From Bacillota bacterium (GTDB taxonomy: Bacteria > Bacillota > Bacilli > Bu12): 32,011 bases of DNA. Position numbers and translations under genes: made by a program. The stretch covers positions 1 through 32,011 of the forward strand of contig JADBKH010000024.1 in NCBI GenBank assembly GCA_014896485.1, in the 5' to 3' direction. The stretch's first letter is position 1. The number at the start of each line of letters is the position of its first letter. The notes below the pieces were generated by a model that ran no database searches, was not told the DNA's origin, and saw nothing but the letters and a program-made list of their open reading frames with translations. Below are positions 25,564 to 32,011 of the stretch, one piece after another.

Positions 25564-26002
25564 CTTCTTTCTCCTCGATCTTCTCTACCCGTTCGACGAT
25601 TCTCGTCAACAAAACGAGGAGCTGGTCTTGCTCGGTTTCGTTGAGCACCTGCATATACTCCTGATAGACCGCCCGTTTCTCCTTTTCCAACCGCGTCAGC
25701 AGCTGCTCCCCACGCTTGGTCAGGCGGACCCAAATCGTCCGCCTATCCTTCGGATCATGGAGTCGCTCGACCCAACCTCCTGCAATGCCACGATCGACTG
25801 TGGCCGTGGCCGTGCTTTGGCGCACTTGTAATGCGGCAGCCAAGTCGCGCATGCGCAGTGGCGCCGGCCACAACGCCTGGAGCAGCATCCAAATGCCGGC
25901 CGTGGCACCCTCTTCCAGGATCGCATCCAAGCGCTGGCGCAAATGTCGTACAAGTTTCCAAAAGACGCGATCGAGTTCATCCATACGATCGGCCCGGACC
26001 AT
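25556..26002 (-). CDS. MarR family transcriptional regulator
   Basis: A 148-residue winged-helix regulator. Visible: LRMRDLAAALQVRQSTATATVDRGIAGGWVERLHDPKDRRTIWVRLTKRG, of which the helix-turn-helix is about residues 53-90 and DPKDRRTIWVRLT is the wing, with amphipathic dimerisation helices on each side. MarR proteins usually repress adjacent efflux genes and release DNA on binding phenolic or oxidising ligands; no redox Cys is seen. The ATG at 26002 has AGGAGGTG 6 bases upstream. The longer frame from 26044 would run over the regulatory repeats. First gene of the MMPL operon and probably autoregulated. Confidence 0.92.
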   Translation of the reverse strand: MVRADRMDELDRVFWKLVRHLRQRLDAILEEGATAGIWMLLQALWPAPLRMRDLAAALQVRQSTATATVDRGIAGGWVERLHDPKDRRTIWVRLTKRGEQLLTRLEKEKRAVYQEYMQVLNETEQDQLLVLLTRIVERVEKIEEKEDV

Positions 26003-26028
26003 TGTTACACCTCCTGCCTCTACAGAGG

Positions 26029-26038
26029 ATAGTACGTC
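26029..26038. repeat. Direct repeat copy 1 upstream of marR
   Basis: ATAGTACGTC, an exact copy of the sequence at 26061-26070, 32 bases (about three helical turns) apart. Both lie in the marR promoter region. Confidence 0.6.
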
Positions 26039-26048
26039 CATCATACCC

Positions 26049-26077
26049 TTCGACAGTGCAATAGTACGTCTGTCGAA
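26049..26077. promoter_or_regulatory. Candidate MarR operator upstream of marR-MMPL
   Basis: Perfect inverted arms TTCGACAG (26049-26056) and CTGTCGAA (26070-26077) with a 13-base spacer that contains the second ATAGTACGTC copy (26061-26070). It lies 47-75 bases upstream of the marR ATG, where a repressor would act. A clear promoter was not identified. Confidence 0.5.
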
Positions 26078-26274
26078 TGAATTTATTCTACTGCGTCTCT
26101 GCGACCTTTTTCTAACCTTTGGCGGAAAAATGCATCAAAAGAACTTCGGGGTAGCCTACTGTGGGGAAGGGAGATCAAGCCCATTTGGGGGATCAGAAAA
26201 GGGACTGTCTTTTCCACGGACAAAGCAGCCCCTGGCCCTAGAAGAAAAGGAAGGATGGAAAACCGCGCAATCCC
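26078..26274. other. Gap between marR regulatory region and the deacetylase gene
   Basis: About 200 bases without a convincing gene. It should hold the upstream part of the marR promoter and the 3' end of the deacetylase transcript, but I see no stem with a T-run on the minus strand and no clear promoter boxes. A short A/T-rich stretch follows the candidate operator. Confidence 0.5.
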
Positions 26275-27330
26275 TTATTTTTGGTAGAGGAGAGGCAAGG
26301 CACGTACCTCGTACCCAGCCGCAGCAATCTGCTTGAGCAACGGTGGGAGTGCACGGGCCGTCACGCGGCTCTCATGCATGTCAAAGATGGCACCTGCCTG
26401 CAAGTGACGCACCACCCGGGCTTCCAACACGTCCATCTGTGTCGGTGCCAAGGCCCAATCCCGTGGATCTTCGTTCCACATCACCAGTTCGTTACCGCGC
26501 CTGCCGGCAAGCTCCCGTGTTGTCGTATTGTAGTTGCCGTATGGTGGCCGCAATGCTAGGGGTGTCAAGCCCAGCAACGCTTGGAAGCGGTCGTCCGCTC
26601 GATCGATCTCCGAGGCCTGCTGTGCCGTACTCATCTTTTTCAAATTTCCATGATCCCACGTGTGACTGCCCACGCTATTCCCTTCTCTGACTGCCCGGCG
26701 AACCTGGGTCGGTTGGCTCTGCAACCGATTGCCTACCCAAAAGAACGTGCCCTTTGCATGCGCCTGGTCGAGTGCATCTAAAATCTCTCCGAGATAGGGG
26801 GTCGGCCCATCGTCGAAAGTGAGATAGACCACTTTTTTCCCTGTCTTTGCATCTACGGCTGGACCACTCCACACCAGCGGTGCCAGCTTTTCCGTCGACT
26901 CCTCTGCACTTTTTGGGTGCTGGTCTGTCGCTTCAGCCTGGGCAGCTTCAGCATGGGTCGAGGGAGTGGTTGGAGAGGATTGCCTCCCGTGTTGGGAAGA
27001 AGGGGGTTGCGTCGCTGCCTGATCCGTACCGTGCGGCTGACCGGATAGAGCGTGCACACTGGATTGTTTAAGGAGGGCCATTTGAACACCGGGCACAGAT
27101 GGGAAGGCCGATTGTCGTTGGGCAAGTTGGTACAGGGAGACAAGTGTTTTTGCGGTAGAAGACGCAGAAGGAAGAGAAACCGCTTCAGGGGCCGACAGGT
27201 TCGCCGGCTGTACAGCGGCCGTTCCCCGTTGAGAAGGTGACCCGACATTGTGACCGATGCCCCAGAGACTTCCTGCGATGACCAACGCTGAACTGAGGGC
27301 ATAAAGCGAGATTCTTGCCCACCCGCGCAT
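26275..27330 (-). CDS. Membrane-anchored polysaccharide deacetylase (NodB domain)
   Basis: A 351-residue carbohydrate esterase family 4 protein. One N-terminal membrane segment (about residues 5-26) anchors it. Then comes a low-complexity linker of about 120 residues rich in Ser, Thr, Pro, Gln and Ala, and a NodB domain: VVYLTFDDGPTP (motif 1, about 165), SHTWDHGNLK (motif 2, metal His pair, about 220), LRPPYGNYN (motif 3), MWNEDPRDWA (motif 4) and IFDMHES (motif 5). It probably N-deacetylates peptidoglycan or another surface glycan outside the cell. The ATG at 27330 has AAGGGGA upstream; the frame is open to 27411. It follows the molybdopterin oxidoreductase by 115 bases. Confidence 0.9.
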   Translation of the reverse strand: MRGWARISLYALSSALVIAGSLWGIGHNVGSPSQRGTAAVQPANLSAPEAVSLPSASSTAKTLVSLYQLAQRQSAFPSVPGVQMALLKQSSVHALSGQPHGTDQAATQPPSSQHGRQSSPTTPSTHAEAAQAEATDQHPKSAEESTEKLAPLVWSGPAVDAKTGKKVVYLTFDDGPTPYLGEILDALDQAHAKGTFFWVGNRLQSQPTQVRRAVREGNSVGSHTWDHGNLKKMSTAQQASEIDRADDRFQALLGLTPLALRPPYGNYNTTTRELAGRRGNELVMWNEDPRDWALAPTQMDVLEARVVRHLQAGAIFDMHESRVTARALPPLLKQIAAAGYEVRALPLLYQK

Positions 27331-27345
27331 GCTGGATCCCCTTCT

Positions 27346-27369
27346 AGACAGTCTCTTCCTGTACTGTCT
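27346..27369. promoter_or_regulatory. Inverted repeat upstream of the deacetylase gene
   Basis: AGACAGT (27346-27352) and ACTGTCT (27363-27369) are perfect arms around a 10-base spacer, 15-40 bases upstream of the start at 27330, just before the ribosome site. It could be an operator or an mRNA leader hairpin. Confidence 0.35.
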
Positions 27370-27445
27370 CAGTGCAAGAATAGGCAAAATTTGTCGAGAA
27401 AGGGTGAACAATGCGAGAAGAGAAAGTTACAAATCGGTTACTGGG

Positions 27446-28027
27446 TCACATGGGGGCGAAACGTTCTTCTTTCCAAGGGTCACCATGCATGTGATACCCA
27501 GCCTGTTCCCAGTATCCCGGGACGTCTTTTTCCAAAAAAGTAAGCCCTTCGACCCATTTTGCGCTCTTCCACCCATACAGATGGGGCACGACCAGGCGCA
27601 ACGGTCCGCCGTGTTCGGCAGAGAGGGGTTGCCCATCATGCCTGTAAGCAAACAGGACATCGTCTTGCAAGAGATCACGAAGTGGCACATTGCAGGTCCA
27701 TCCGTGGGCGGCGCGAACCAAAACATACTGCGCCTGCGGCAGGGGTGCTGCAGCGGCATAGACCGCCTGGAAAGGAACACCCTCCCAGCGGTTGTCCAAC
27801 CGGCTCCAACCGGTCACACAATGCATATCCGCGGTCACTTGGAGGTAACCCAGTCGAAGGAAAGCCTCCCAGTGAAACGTCTGCGGTTTTTCCACCAAGC
27901 CATCGATATGAAAACGCCAGCTGTGCAGATCGATCGTGGGAACCCATCCTGCATGCAAGACCGGCCACCCTTTTGTCACGGTCTGGCCGGGAGGTATGCG
28001 TGGCTCGTTGGTCTCTGTATCACCCAT
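27446..28027 (-). CDS. Molybdopterin-dependent oxidoreductase, sulfite-oxidase-like, cytosolic
   Basis: A 193-residue protein made only of the oxidoreductase molybdopterin-binding domain. Visible: IDGLVEKPQTFHWEAFLRL, then DMHCVTGWSRLDNRWEGV with the molybdenum-ligand Cys (residue 70), GWTCNVPLRDLLQDDV, and GGPLRLVVPHLYGWKSAKWVEGL. It resembles the MsrP/YedY and sulfite oxidase catalytic domain but has no Tat signal, no membrane helix and no dimerisation domain, so it should be cytoplasmic, with an unknown electron partner. The ATG at 28027 has GGAGGAAG upstream. It is divergent from the ferredoxin-NADP reductase gene. Confidence 0.88.
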   Translation of the reverse strand: MGDTETNEPRIPPGQTVTKGWPVLHAGWVPTIDLHSWRFHIDGLVEKPQTFHWEAFLRLGYLQVTADMHCVTGWSRLDNRWEGVPFQAVYAAAAPLPQAQYVLVRAAHGWTCNVPLRDLLQDDVLFAYRHDGQPLSAEHGGPLRLVVPHLYGWKSAKWVEGLTFLEKDVPGYWEQAGYHMHGDPWKEERFAPM

Positions 28028-28150
28028 GCTCTTCCTCCTGTCCCAAACACGTTTTTTGAATAGGCACTTGAGTAGGCGCTATTTCCAATGCGACGCCTTC
28101 CTCTCCCAAAGTACAGGACAAAGAATCTGCTTCTCGAGCCTGCAACCCTG

Positions 28151-28159
28151 TGTTATGCT
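28151..28159 (+). promoter_or_regulatory. Candidate extended -10 promoter of the ferredoxin reductase gene
   Basis: TGTTATGCT fits a TGn-plus -10 pattern (TATGCT, four of six consensus bases), about 65 bases before the ATG at 28223. No good -35. The rest of the gap 28028-28222 shows no other clear element. Confidence 0.3.
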
Positions 28160-28222
28160 ATGGCATGAGTATACAACGTACGGTGCATTCTCCACCTTCT
28201 GCAGCGAAGGGAAGTAGGTCTG

Positions 28223-29239
28223 ATGAGTGAAAATATCTTTGACTGTGCGATTATCGGTGCTGGACCTGTGGGACTTTTTGCAGCGTACTACGCAGGCGTA
28301 CGTACCATGTCGACCGTCGTGGTCGAAAGTCTGACCACCTCGGGCGGACAGCTCTCCACCCTCTATCCAGAGAAATACATCTATGACGTCGGCGGCTTTC
28401 CAAAGATCAAGGCACAGACCTTAGTCGATCAGCTGGTTGAACAGGCTGCCCCGTACCACCCTGTCTATCGCTTCGGTGAACGTGCTGAACAGCTGCAAGT
28501 TTTGCCCGATAGCAACCTGCAGCTCACGACAACGCGTTCGACGATCCTAGCACGCTCCCTCATTATTGCAGCCGGGGTCGGCGCCTTTGAACCGACCCGC
28601 TTGGATGCTGAAGGCGTCGATGTCTACGAAGACAGAGGCGTGTATTACGCAATCACGGATCTGGAACCCTTCCATGATCAAAACGTCTTGGTCATTGGTG
28701 GTGGCGATACGGCGCTCGACTATGCGCTGATGTTGCTTCCTGTCGCTCGAAGCGTCACGCTGATCCACCGGCGGGATGTCTTTCGTGCCCAAGAGGACAG
28801 CTTGCGTAAACTGCGCAACTCCAATGCTCAGATTTTTACTTTTCACGAGCTGCGCGCGATCAAGGGGGACACACAGCAACCGACGGAAGCGATCATCTTC
28901 GACAATCGCAGCGGTGCAGAAACAACCCTTCCGGTCTCCCGAATCGTCATCGGGCTGGGATTTAAGAGTAAGTTGGGCCCGATCGCACAGTGGGGACTGG
29001 AATTGACCGGCAACAAAATCAAAGTGGACAGCTGCATGCGGACCAATCTGCCGGGAGTCTATGCCTGTGGCGACATCGTCACCTACGAAGGCAAACTCGA
29101 TTTGATCGCAACAGGATTTGGGGAAGCGCCCATTGCCGTCAACCAGGCCAAACATTACCTGGATCCCAAGGCCCGCATCTTCCCTGGGCACTCTTCCAAC
29201 CGCGAGGAACGTCACCAAAAAGAACTGGCTCAGACCTAA
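28223..29239 (+). CDS. Ferredoxin/flavodoxin-NADP+ reductase, thioredoxin-reductase type (YumC-like)
   Basis: A 338-residue FAD flavoprotein. Visible: IIGAGPVGLFAAYYAGVR (FAD site), SGGQLSTLYPEKYIYDVGGFP, the NADP site VIGGGDTALDYAL and HRRDVFRAQEDS, and GVYACGDIVTYEGKLDLI. The redox-active CxxC of true thioredoxin reductase is absent, as in B. subtilis YumC, which reduces ferredoxin or flavodoxin with NADPH. The ATG at 28223 is preceded by AAGGGAAGTAGG. The stop overlaps the stop of the convergent pxpC by 4 bases. Confidence 0.93.
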   Translation: MSENIFDCAIIGAGPVGLFAAYYAGVRTMSTVVVESLTTSGGQLSTLYPEKYIYDVGGFPKIKAQTLVDQLVEQAAPYHPVYRFGERAEQLQVLPDSNLQLTTTRSTILARSLIIAAGVGAFEPTRLDAEGVDVYEDRGVYYAITDLEPFHDQNVLVIGGGDTALDYALMLLPVARSVTLIHRRDVFRAQEDSLRKLRNSNAQIFTFHELRAIKGDTQQPTEAIIFDNRSGAETTLPVSRIVIGLGFKSKLGPIAQWGLELTGNKIKVDSCMRTNLPGVYACGDIVTYEGKLDLIATGFGEAPIAVNQAKHYLDPKARIFPGHSSNREERHQKELAQT

Positions 29240-30213
29240 GCGACAGTCTGCCCCGTGGCCAACTGGACCAGCCATCGAAGGTTTTCGGCAGCACGAACCG
29301 CTTCTTTCCAGCCAATCCAGCGAAAATAGAGCCGTGCGCCTGGAAGCAGCTCTCCCAGGCGCCATTCATCTGCGAAGGCCACGATCCCCCAGATAGGGTA
29401 TCCTCCTGTGACCGGATGGTCGGCACCAGCTACCAGAAGCGTTCCGTCACCAGGTACTTGAACGGCGCCCCGCACCAGCGGCAAAGAGAAGAGTTCCTCG
29501 CCCTGATAGTCGGGAACGGCTCCGGTCAACCGCAGGGCGGTTCGGTCCGAATTGGGGTCGATTACAAATGGACCGTTCCCCCGAAGCGAGAAGGCTTTTT
29601 GTTGTGGGCCGGCCAACAACCGAATGGTCGTCGGTGCTGTCGTATGCGGCATCAACCGAACCAGGGTCGCCAATGCCTCAGTGTGACTGGCAAAGGTCCG
29701 CAGACAAGCTTCTTGCCCGACGCCCAGACGATCGCCCCCCTTTAAAGGACGGGAGCTTTGACCTGGCCACGGCGCACCGAGCAATGTGCTTTGACTCCCT
29801 AGAAAAGCTTCACTGACCAATCCTCCTGCAACTGCCAGATATCCCCTTGCCGCCTGCCGTACCGTGCCACAGGTCAACTGTGCTCCGGACGGCACTTCCC
29901 ACACAGAGAGCTGCCATCCTGCCATCTTCATACGCCAGAGACACCGGCTGTCGCGGTTTCCCTGTAGCATCGCAAAACTCCGCCCCACCACGGCGATCCG
30001 CAACGTTCCCCCGCAAGCTTCCACCGTCGGTCCATGCACCAAAAACTCCACAAGGGGAGCATCGATGGGATTGCCCACAACCGCATTTGCCAGCGCAGCA
30101 CTCACCCAGTCGGCTGGCCCACTGACGGGAACACCCTGGGCCTGCCAGCCTACCCGTCCACGGTCCTGTACCGTCGCCAGCATGCCCGCATGGACAACAC
30201 AAAGCTCAACCAT
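29236..30213 (-). CDS. pxpC: 5-oxoprolinase subunit PxpC (biotin-dependent carboxyltransferase-like)
   Basis: A 325-residue protein of the urea-amidolyase/allophanate hydrolase subunit 2 family. Evidence: TVQDRGRVGWQAQGVPVSGPADWVS at the N-terminus, GNPIDAPLVEF, and GYLAVAGGLVSEAFLGSQST. With PxpA and PxpB it forms the ATP-dependent enzyme that opens 5-oxoproline (pyroglutamate), a damage product of glutamine, to glutamate. The ATG at 30213 overlaps the pxpA stop by 8 bases; the frame is open to 30309. Confidence 0.92.
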   Translation of the reverse strand: MVELCVVHAGMLATVQDRGRVGWQAQGVPVSGPADWVSAALANAVVGNPIDAPLVEFLVHGPTVEACGGTLRIAVVGRSFAMLQGNRDSRCLWRMKMAGWQLSVWEVPSGAQLTCGTVRQAARGYLAVAGGLVSEAFLGSQSTLLGAPWPGQSSRPLKGGDRLGVGQEACLRTFASHTEALATLVRLMPHTTAPTTIRLLAGPQQKAFSLRGNGPFVIDPNSDRTALRLTGAVPDYQGEELFSLPLVRGAVQVPGDGTLLVAGADHPVTGGYPIWGIVAFADEWRLGELLPGARLYFRWIGWKEAVRAAENLRWLVQLATGQTVA

Positions 30214-30976
30214 CCTTCGGCCGCCGCAGGGGAGCAATCTGTATGCCCATCCCTTCAAGACGTTCCCGAACGGCTTGTGCAAACACAGCAGCATGGGGCC
30301 GATCCCCATGGATACAGAGCGTACTTCCTGTCAGGGCCACCTGCGTTCCATCGATGGCTGTAACCATATGTTCTGAAAGGATCTGCGCCGCCTGCTGCGC
30401 AGCTTCTTTTGGATCGTCGATGACCGCACCAGGCATCGACCGTGGCGCCAACGCGCCACTCGGCAAGTAGCGCCGATCGGCAAAGAGCTCACCAGCTACC
30501 TGCAGATCACAAGCGGTCCCCGCTTGCAGAAGTGCACTCCCTGCACGGCCGACAAGAATGAGACGTGCATCAAATGCACGGACGGCTTGCGCAATCGCCA
30601 ACGCAAGTTCCAGCTCTTCTGCGGCCTGATTGTACAGCGCCCCGTGGGGTTTGACATGATGCAAGTGCGCCCCTGCTGCCCGCACGAAGGCGTCCAGGGC
30701 ACCGAGTTGATAGAGGACGTCGGCAGTCACTTCTTCAGCAGAGAGTTCCATTTTCCGTCTGCCAAACCCGACCAGATCGCGATACCCCGGATGTGCCCCG
30801 ATCGCTACTCCAGCTTCGACAGCCAACGCCACCGTACGGTGCATGGTCCATGGATCGCCGGCATGAAAACCGCAAGCCAAGTTGACGGAACTCACCACCG
30901 TCACCAGCGCCTCGTCTTCGCCCATACGCCATGCGCCAAAGCTCTCACCCATATCCGCATTGAGATCGATCTCCAC
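30206..30976 (-). CDS. pxpA: 5-oxoprolinase subunit PxpA (LamB/YcsF family)
   Basis: A 256-residue protein with the family signature IDLNADMGESFG at its start, SVNLACGFHAGDP, GAHPGYRDLVGFGRR, HHVKPHGALYNQA and CIHGDRPHA. It is the ATP-phosphorylating/ring-opening part of 5-oxoprolinase. GTG at 30976 was chosen: AAAGGAG lies 11 bases upstream and the protein aligns from there; the frame is open to 31228 but that overlaps pxpB. 16 bases separate it from pxpB. Confidence 0.93.
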   Translation of the reverse strand: MEIDLNADMGESFGAWRMGEDEALVTVVSSVNLACGFHAGDPWTMHRTVALAVEAGVAIGAHPGYRDLVGFGRRKMELSAEEVTADVLYQLGALDAFVRAAGAHLHHVKPHGALYNQAAEELELALAIAQAVRAFDARLILVGRAGSALLQAGTACDLQVAGELFADRRYLPSGALAPRSMPGAVIDDPKEAAQQAAQILSEHMVTAIDGTQVALTGSTLCIHGDRPHAAVFAQAVRERLEGMGIQIAPLRRPKDG

Positions 30977-30992
30977 TGTCGCACACGCTCCT

Positions 30993-31700
30993 TTACAGTG
31001 GTTGAAAGCGGACCTCATCTCCCGGATGCAACAAGAAAGGATCAGCGCGTCTTGGATCAAAAAGGGCCACCGATGTACGCCCAATGATTTTCCAACCACC
31101 TGCAGAAGCCACAGGGTAGACCCCAGTCTGCCATCCAGCGATCCCCACAGAACCGGCTTCCACGCGCAGTCGCGGCGAATGACGACGGGGAGTGACGATC
31201 GACGCATCGACAAAGCCAAGGTAGGCAAAGCCCGGCAGAAAGCCGATCATGAGCACCCGATACACCGGCCGGCAATGCAGTGCGATCACTTCAGCAGGTA
31301 AAAGCCCGTGCAGCCGCGCGACCTCTTCTAAGTCGGGCCCCGCCTCACCCCCGTAGCGCACCGGAATCACCACTTGCCTGCCGTACTGGACCCCGTGCCG
31401 GAGCGTTGGCACCTGTTGCAGCAACCACTCGACAACGGCCGGGCCATCACCAGGGTGACGCAAACGAACCAACAGGTGCTCGACAGCAGGAACAAGCGCT
31501 GCCATTCCCGGCGTAGGCATGTCCTTCAACTGCTGGTAGCAGGCACGTACCCACGCATTGGCTTGGCGGGCACGTTCCGCACCGAAAGATGCTTTTTGCA
31601 CTCGAAAAGAAAGCAGCAGGGCCGACTCACCATAAGGTGCTATCTCCAGCACCACTCCGTTTGCCAGCACCTGCTGCCCCAGCAGTTTCTCTTTCGTCAA
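30993..31700 (-). CDS. pxpB: 5-oxoprolinase subunit PxpB (KipI-like, allophanate hydrolase subunit 1 family)
   Basis: A 235-residue protein: YGESALLLSF near the N-terminus, PVRYGGEAGPDLEEVARLHGL, VLMIGFLPGFAYLGF, PRLRVEAGSVGIAGWQTGVYP and GGWKIIGRT. These match PxpB; the B. subtilis homologue KipI also inhibits the sporulation kinase KinA, but the locus context favours oxoprolinase. Its ATG overlaps the accC stop as ATGA (31697-31700). Confidence 0.92.
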   Translation of the reverse strand: MTKEKLLGQQVLANGVVLEIAPYGESALLLSFRVQKASFGAERARQANAWVRACYQQLKDMPTPGMAALVPAVEHLLVRLRHPGDGPAVVEWLLQQVPTLRHGVQYGRQVVIPVRYGGEAGPDLEEVARLHGLLPAEVIALHCRPVYRVLMIGFLPGFAYLGFVDASIVTPRRHSPRLRVEAGSVGIAGWQTGVYPVASAGGWKIIGRTSVALFDPRRADPFLLHPGDEVRFQPL

Positions 31701-32011
31701 ACCGCCTTCTGTTCCGAGAGATCGGGCACCGATGGACGGTGCGCCAGGTATTCTTCCAAAAACTGCGTGTGTACACGGCTGCTTTCAAAGGCGGACGTTT
31801 CAATCAACTCCTGCAAAAAAGGGAGGGTCGTCTGGATACCGGTGATTTCAAATTCCGAAAGGGCTTGCACCATTCGTCCCAATGCCTCGTCACGATCGCG
31901 TCCCCAACAGATCACTTTGGCGATCATCGGATCGTAAAACGGAACGACCGAACAGCCCGCATAGAGCGCTGTGTCGATACGCACTCCTGGACCCCCGGGC
32001 AGATGGAGGCG
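31697..32011 (-). CDS. accC: Biotin carboxylase AccC, C-terminal part (runs off the window)
   Basis: The last 104 residues of an acetyl-CoA carboxylase-type biotin carboxylase: LPGGPGVRIDTALYAGCSV, PFYDPMIAKVICWGRDRDEAL, FEITGIQTTLPFLQEL and a C-terminal HTQFLEEYL. The gene enters from the right edge of the window on the minus strand, so start and upstream genes (often accB) are unseen. It is translationally coupled to pxpB. It may serve fatty-acid synthesis or be a cluster-specific copy. Confidence 0.88.
   Translation of the reverse strand, partial: RLHLPGGPGVRIDTALYAGCSVVPFYDPMIAKVICWGRDRDEALGRMVQALSEFEITGIQTTLPFLQELIETSAFESSRVHTQFLEEYLAHRPSVPDLSEQKAV

Noticed and set aside
27329-28063. 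A 244-codon plus-strand frame
   Set aside because: Antisense to the molybdopterin oxidoreductase, which has a strong ribosome site and conserved Cys motif.
1-32011. CRISPR array, tRNA, rRNA, insertion sequence or prophage genes
   Set aside because: No regularly spaced repeats, transposase or integrase motifs, cloverleaf-like segments or rRNA-like stretches were seen.

Overview
The window looks like a chromosomal segment of a moderately GC-rich Firmicute of the class Bacilli, possibly an Alicyclobacillaceae-like lineage; the family placement is inference. Support for Bacilli: a coproporphyrin-dependent haem operon (hemQ-hemE-hemH-hemY), a BmrC/BmrD-type (YheI/YheH) heterodimeric ABC exporter, a YumC-type ferredoxin reductase, strong AGGAGG-like ribosome sites, and frequent GTG starts. 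There is no IS element, prophage, CRISPR array, tRNA or rRNA. Coding density is very high and no gene-free gap exceeds about 275 bases.

Layout. 1-3320 (+): a 5'-incomplete bmrC-like gene and bmrD, an asymmetric drug-exporter pair. 3315-4958 (-): a DUF309 protein and an M20 amidohydrolase. 5054-6861 (+): a candidate 52-residue ORF whose stop overlaps the GTG start of a short YyaL/DUF255 thioredoxin-fold protein. 6869-10616 (-): a small coiled-coil protein, leucyl aminopeptidase PepA, an LCP cell-wall ligase and HtpX protease, apparently one operon. 10799-11290 (+): inorganic pyrophosphatase with an extended -10 promoter and a bidirectional terminator. 11366-12870 (-): alanine dehydrogenase and a small membrane protein. 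12999-18883 (+): a FetAB-type metal exporter, then hemQ-hemE-hemH-hemY. 18964-26002 (-): MarR regulator, MMPL/RND exporter, exported heptad-repeat protein, a long perfect palindrome, a 4-TM SMR/EamA-like protein, a GH13 amylase and an orphan PTS IIA. 26275-27330 and 27446-28027 (-): a membrane-anchored polysaccharide deacetylase and a molybdopterin oxidoreductase. 28223-29239 (+): ferredoxin/flavodoxin-NADP reductase. 29236-32011 (-): accC (partial)-pxpB-pxpA-pxpC, a 5-oxoprolinase locus.

How the genes work together. HemE, HemY, HemH and HemQ together take uroporphyrinogen III to haem through coproporphyrin. A predicted metal exporter lies directly upstream. The MarR/MMPL/heptad-repeat set is a self-contained candidate envelope export or detergent/antibiotic defence unit, and the most interesting less-described system here. 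PxpABC hydrolyses 5-oxoproline to glutamate; the adjacent biotin carboxylase gene is translationally coupled to it.

Limits: all calls come from reading translated sequence and motifs by eye. No database search, structure prediction or folding-energy calculation was run.
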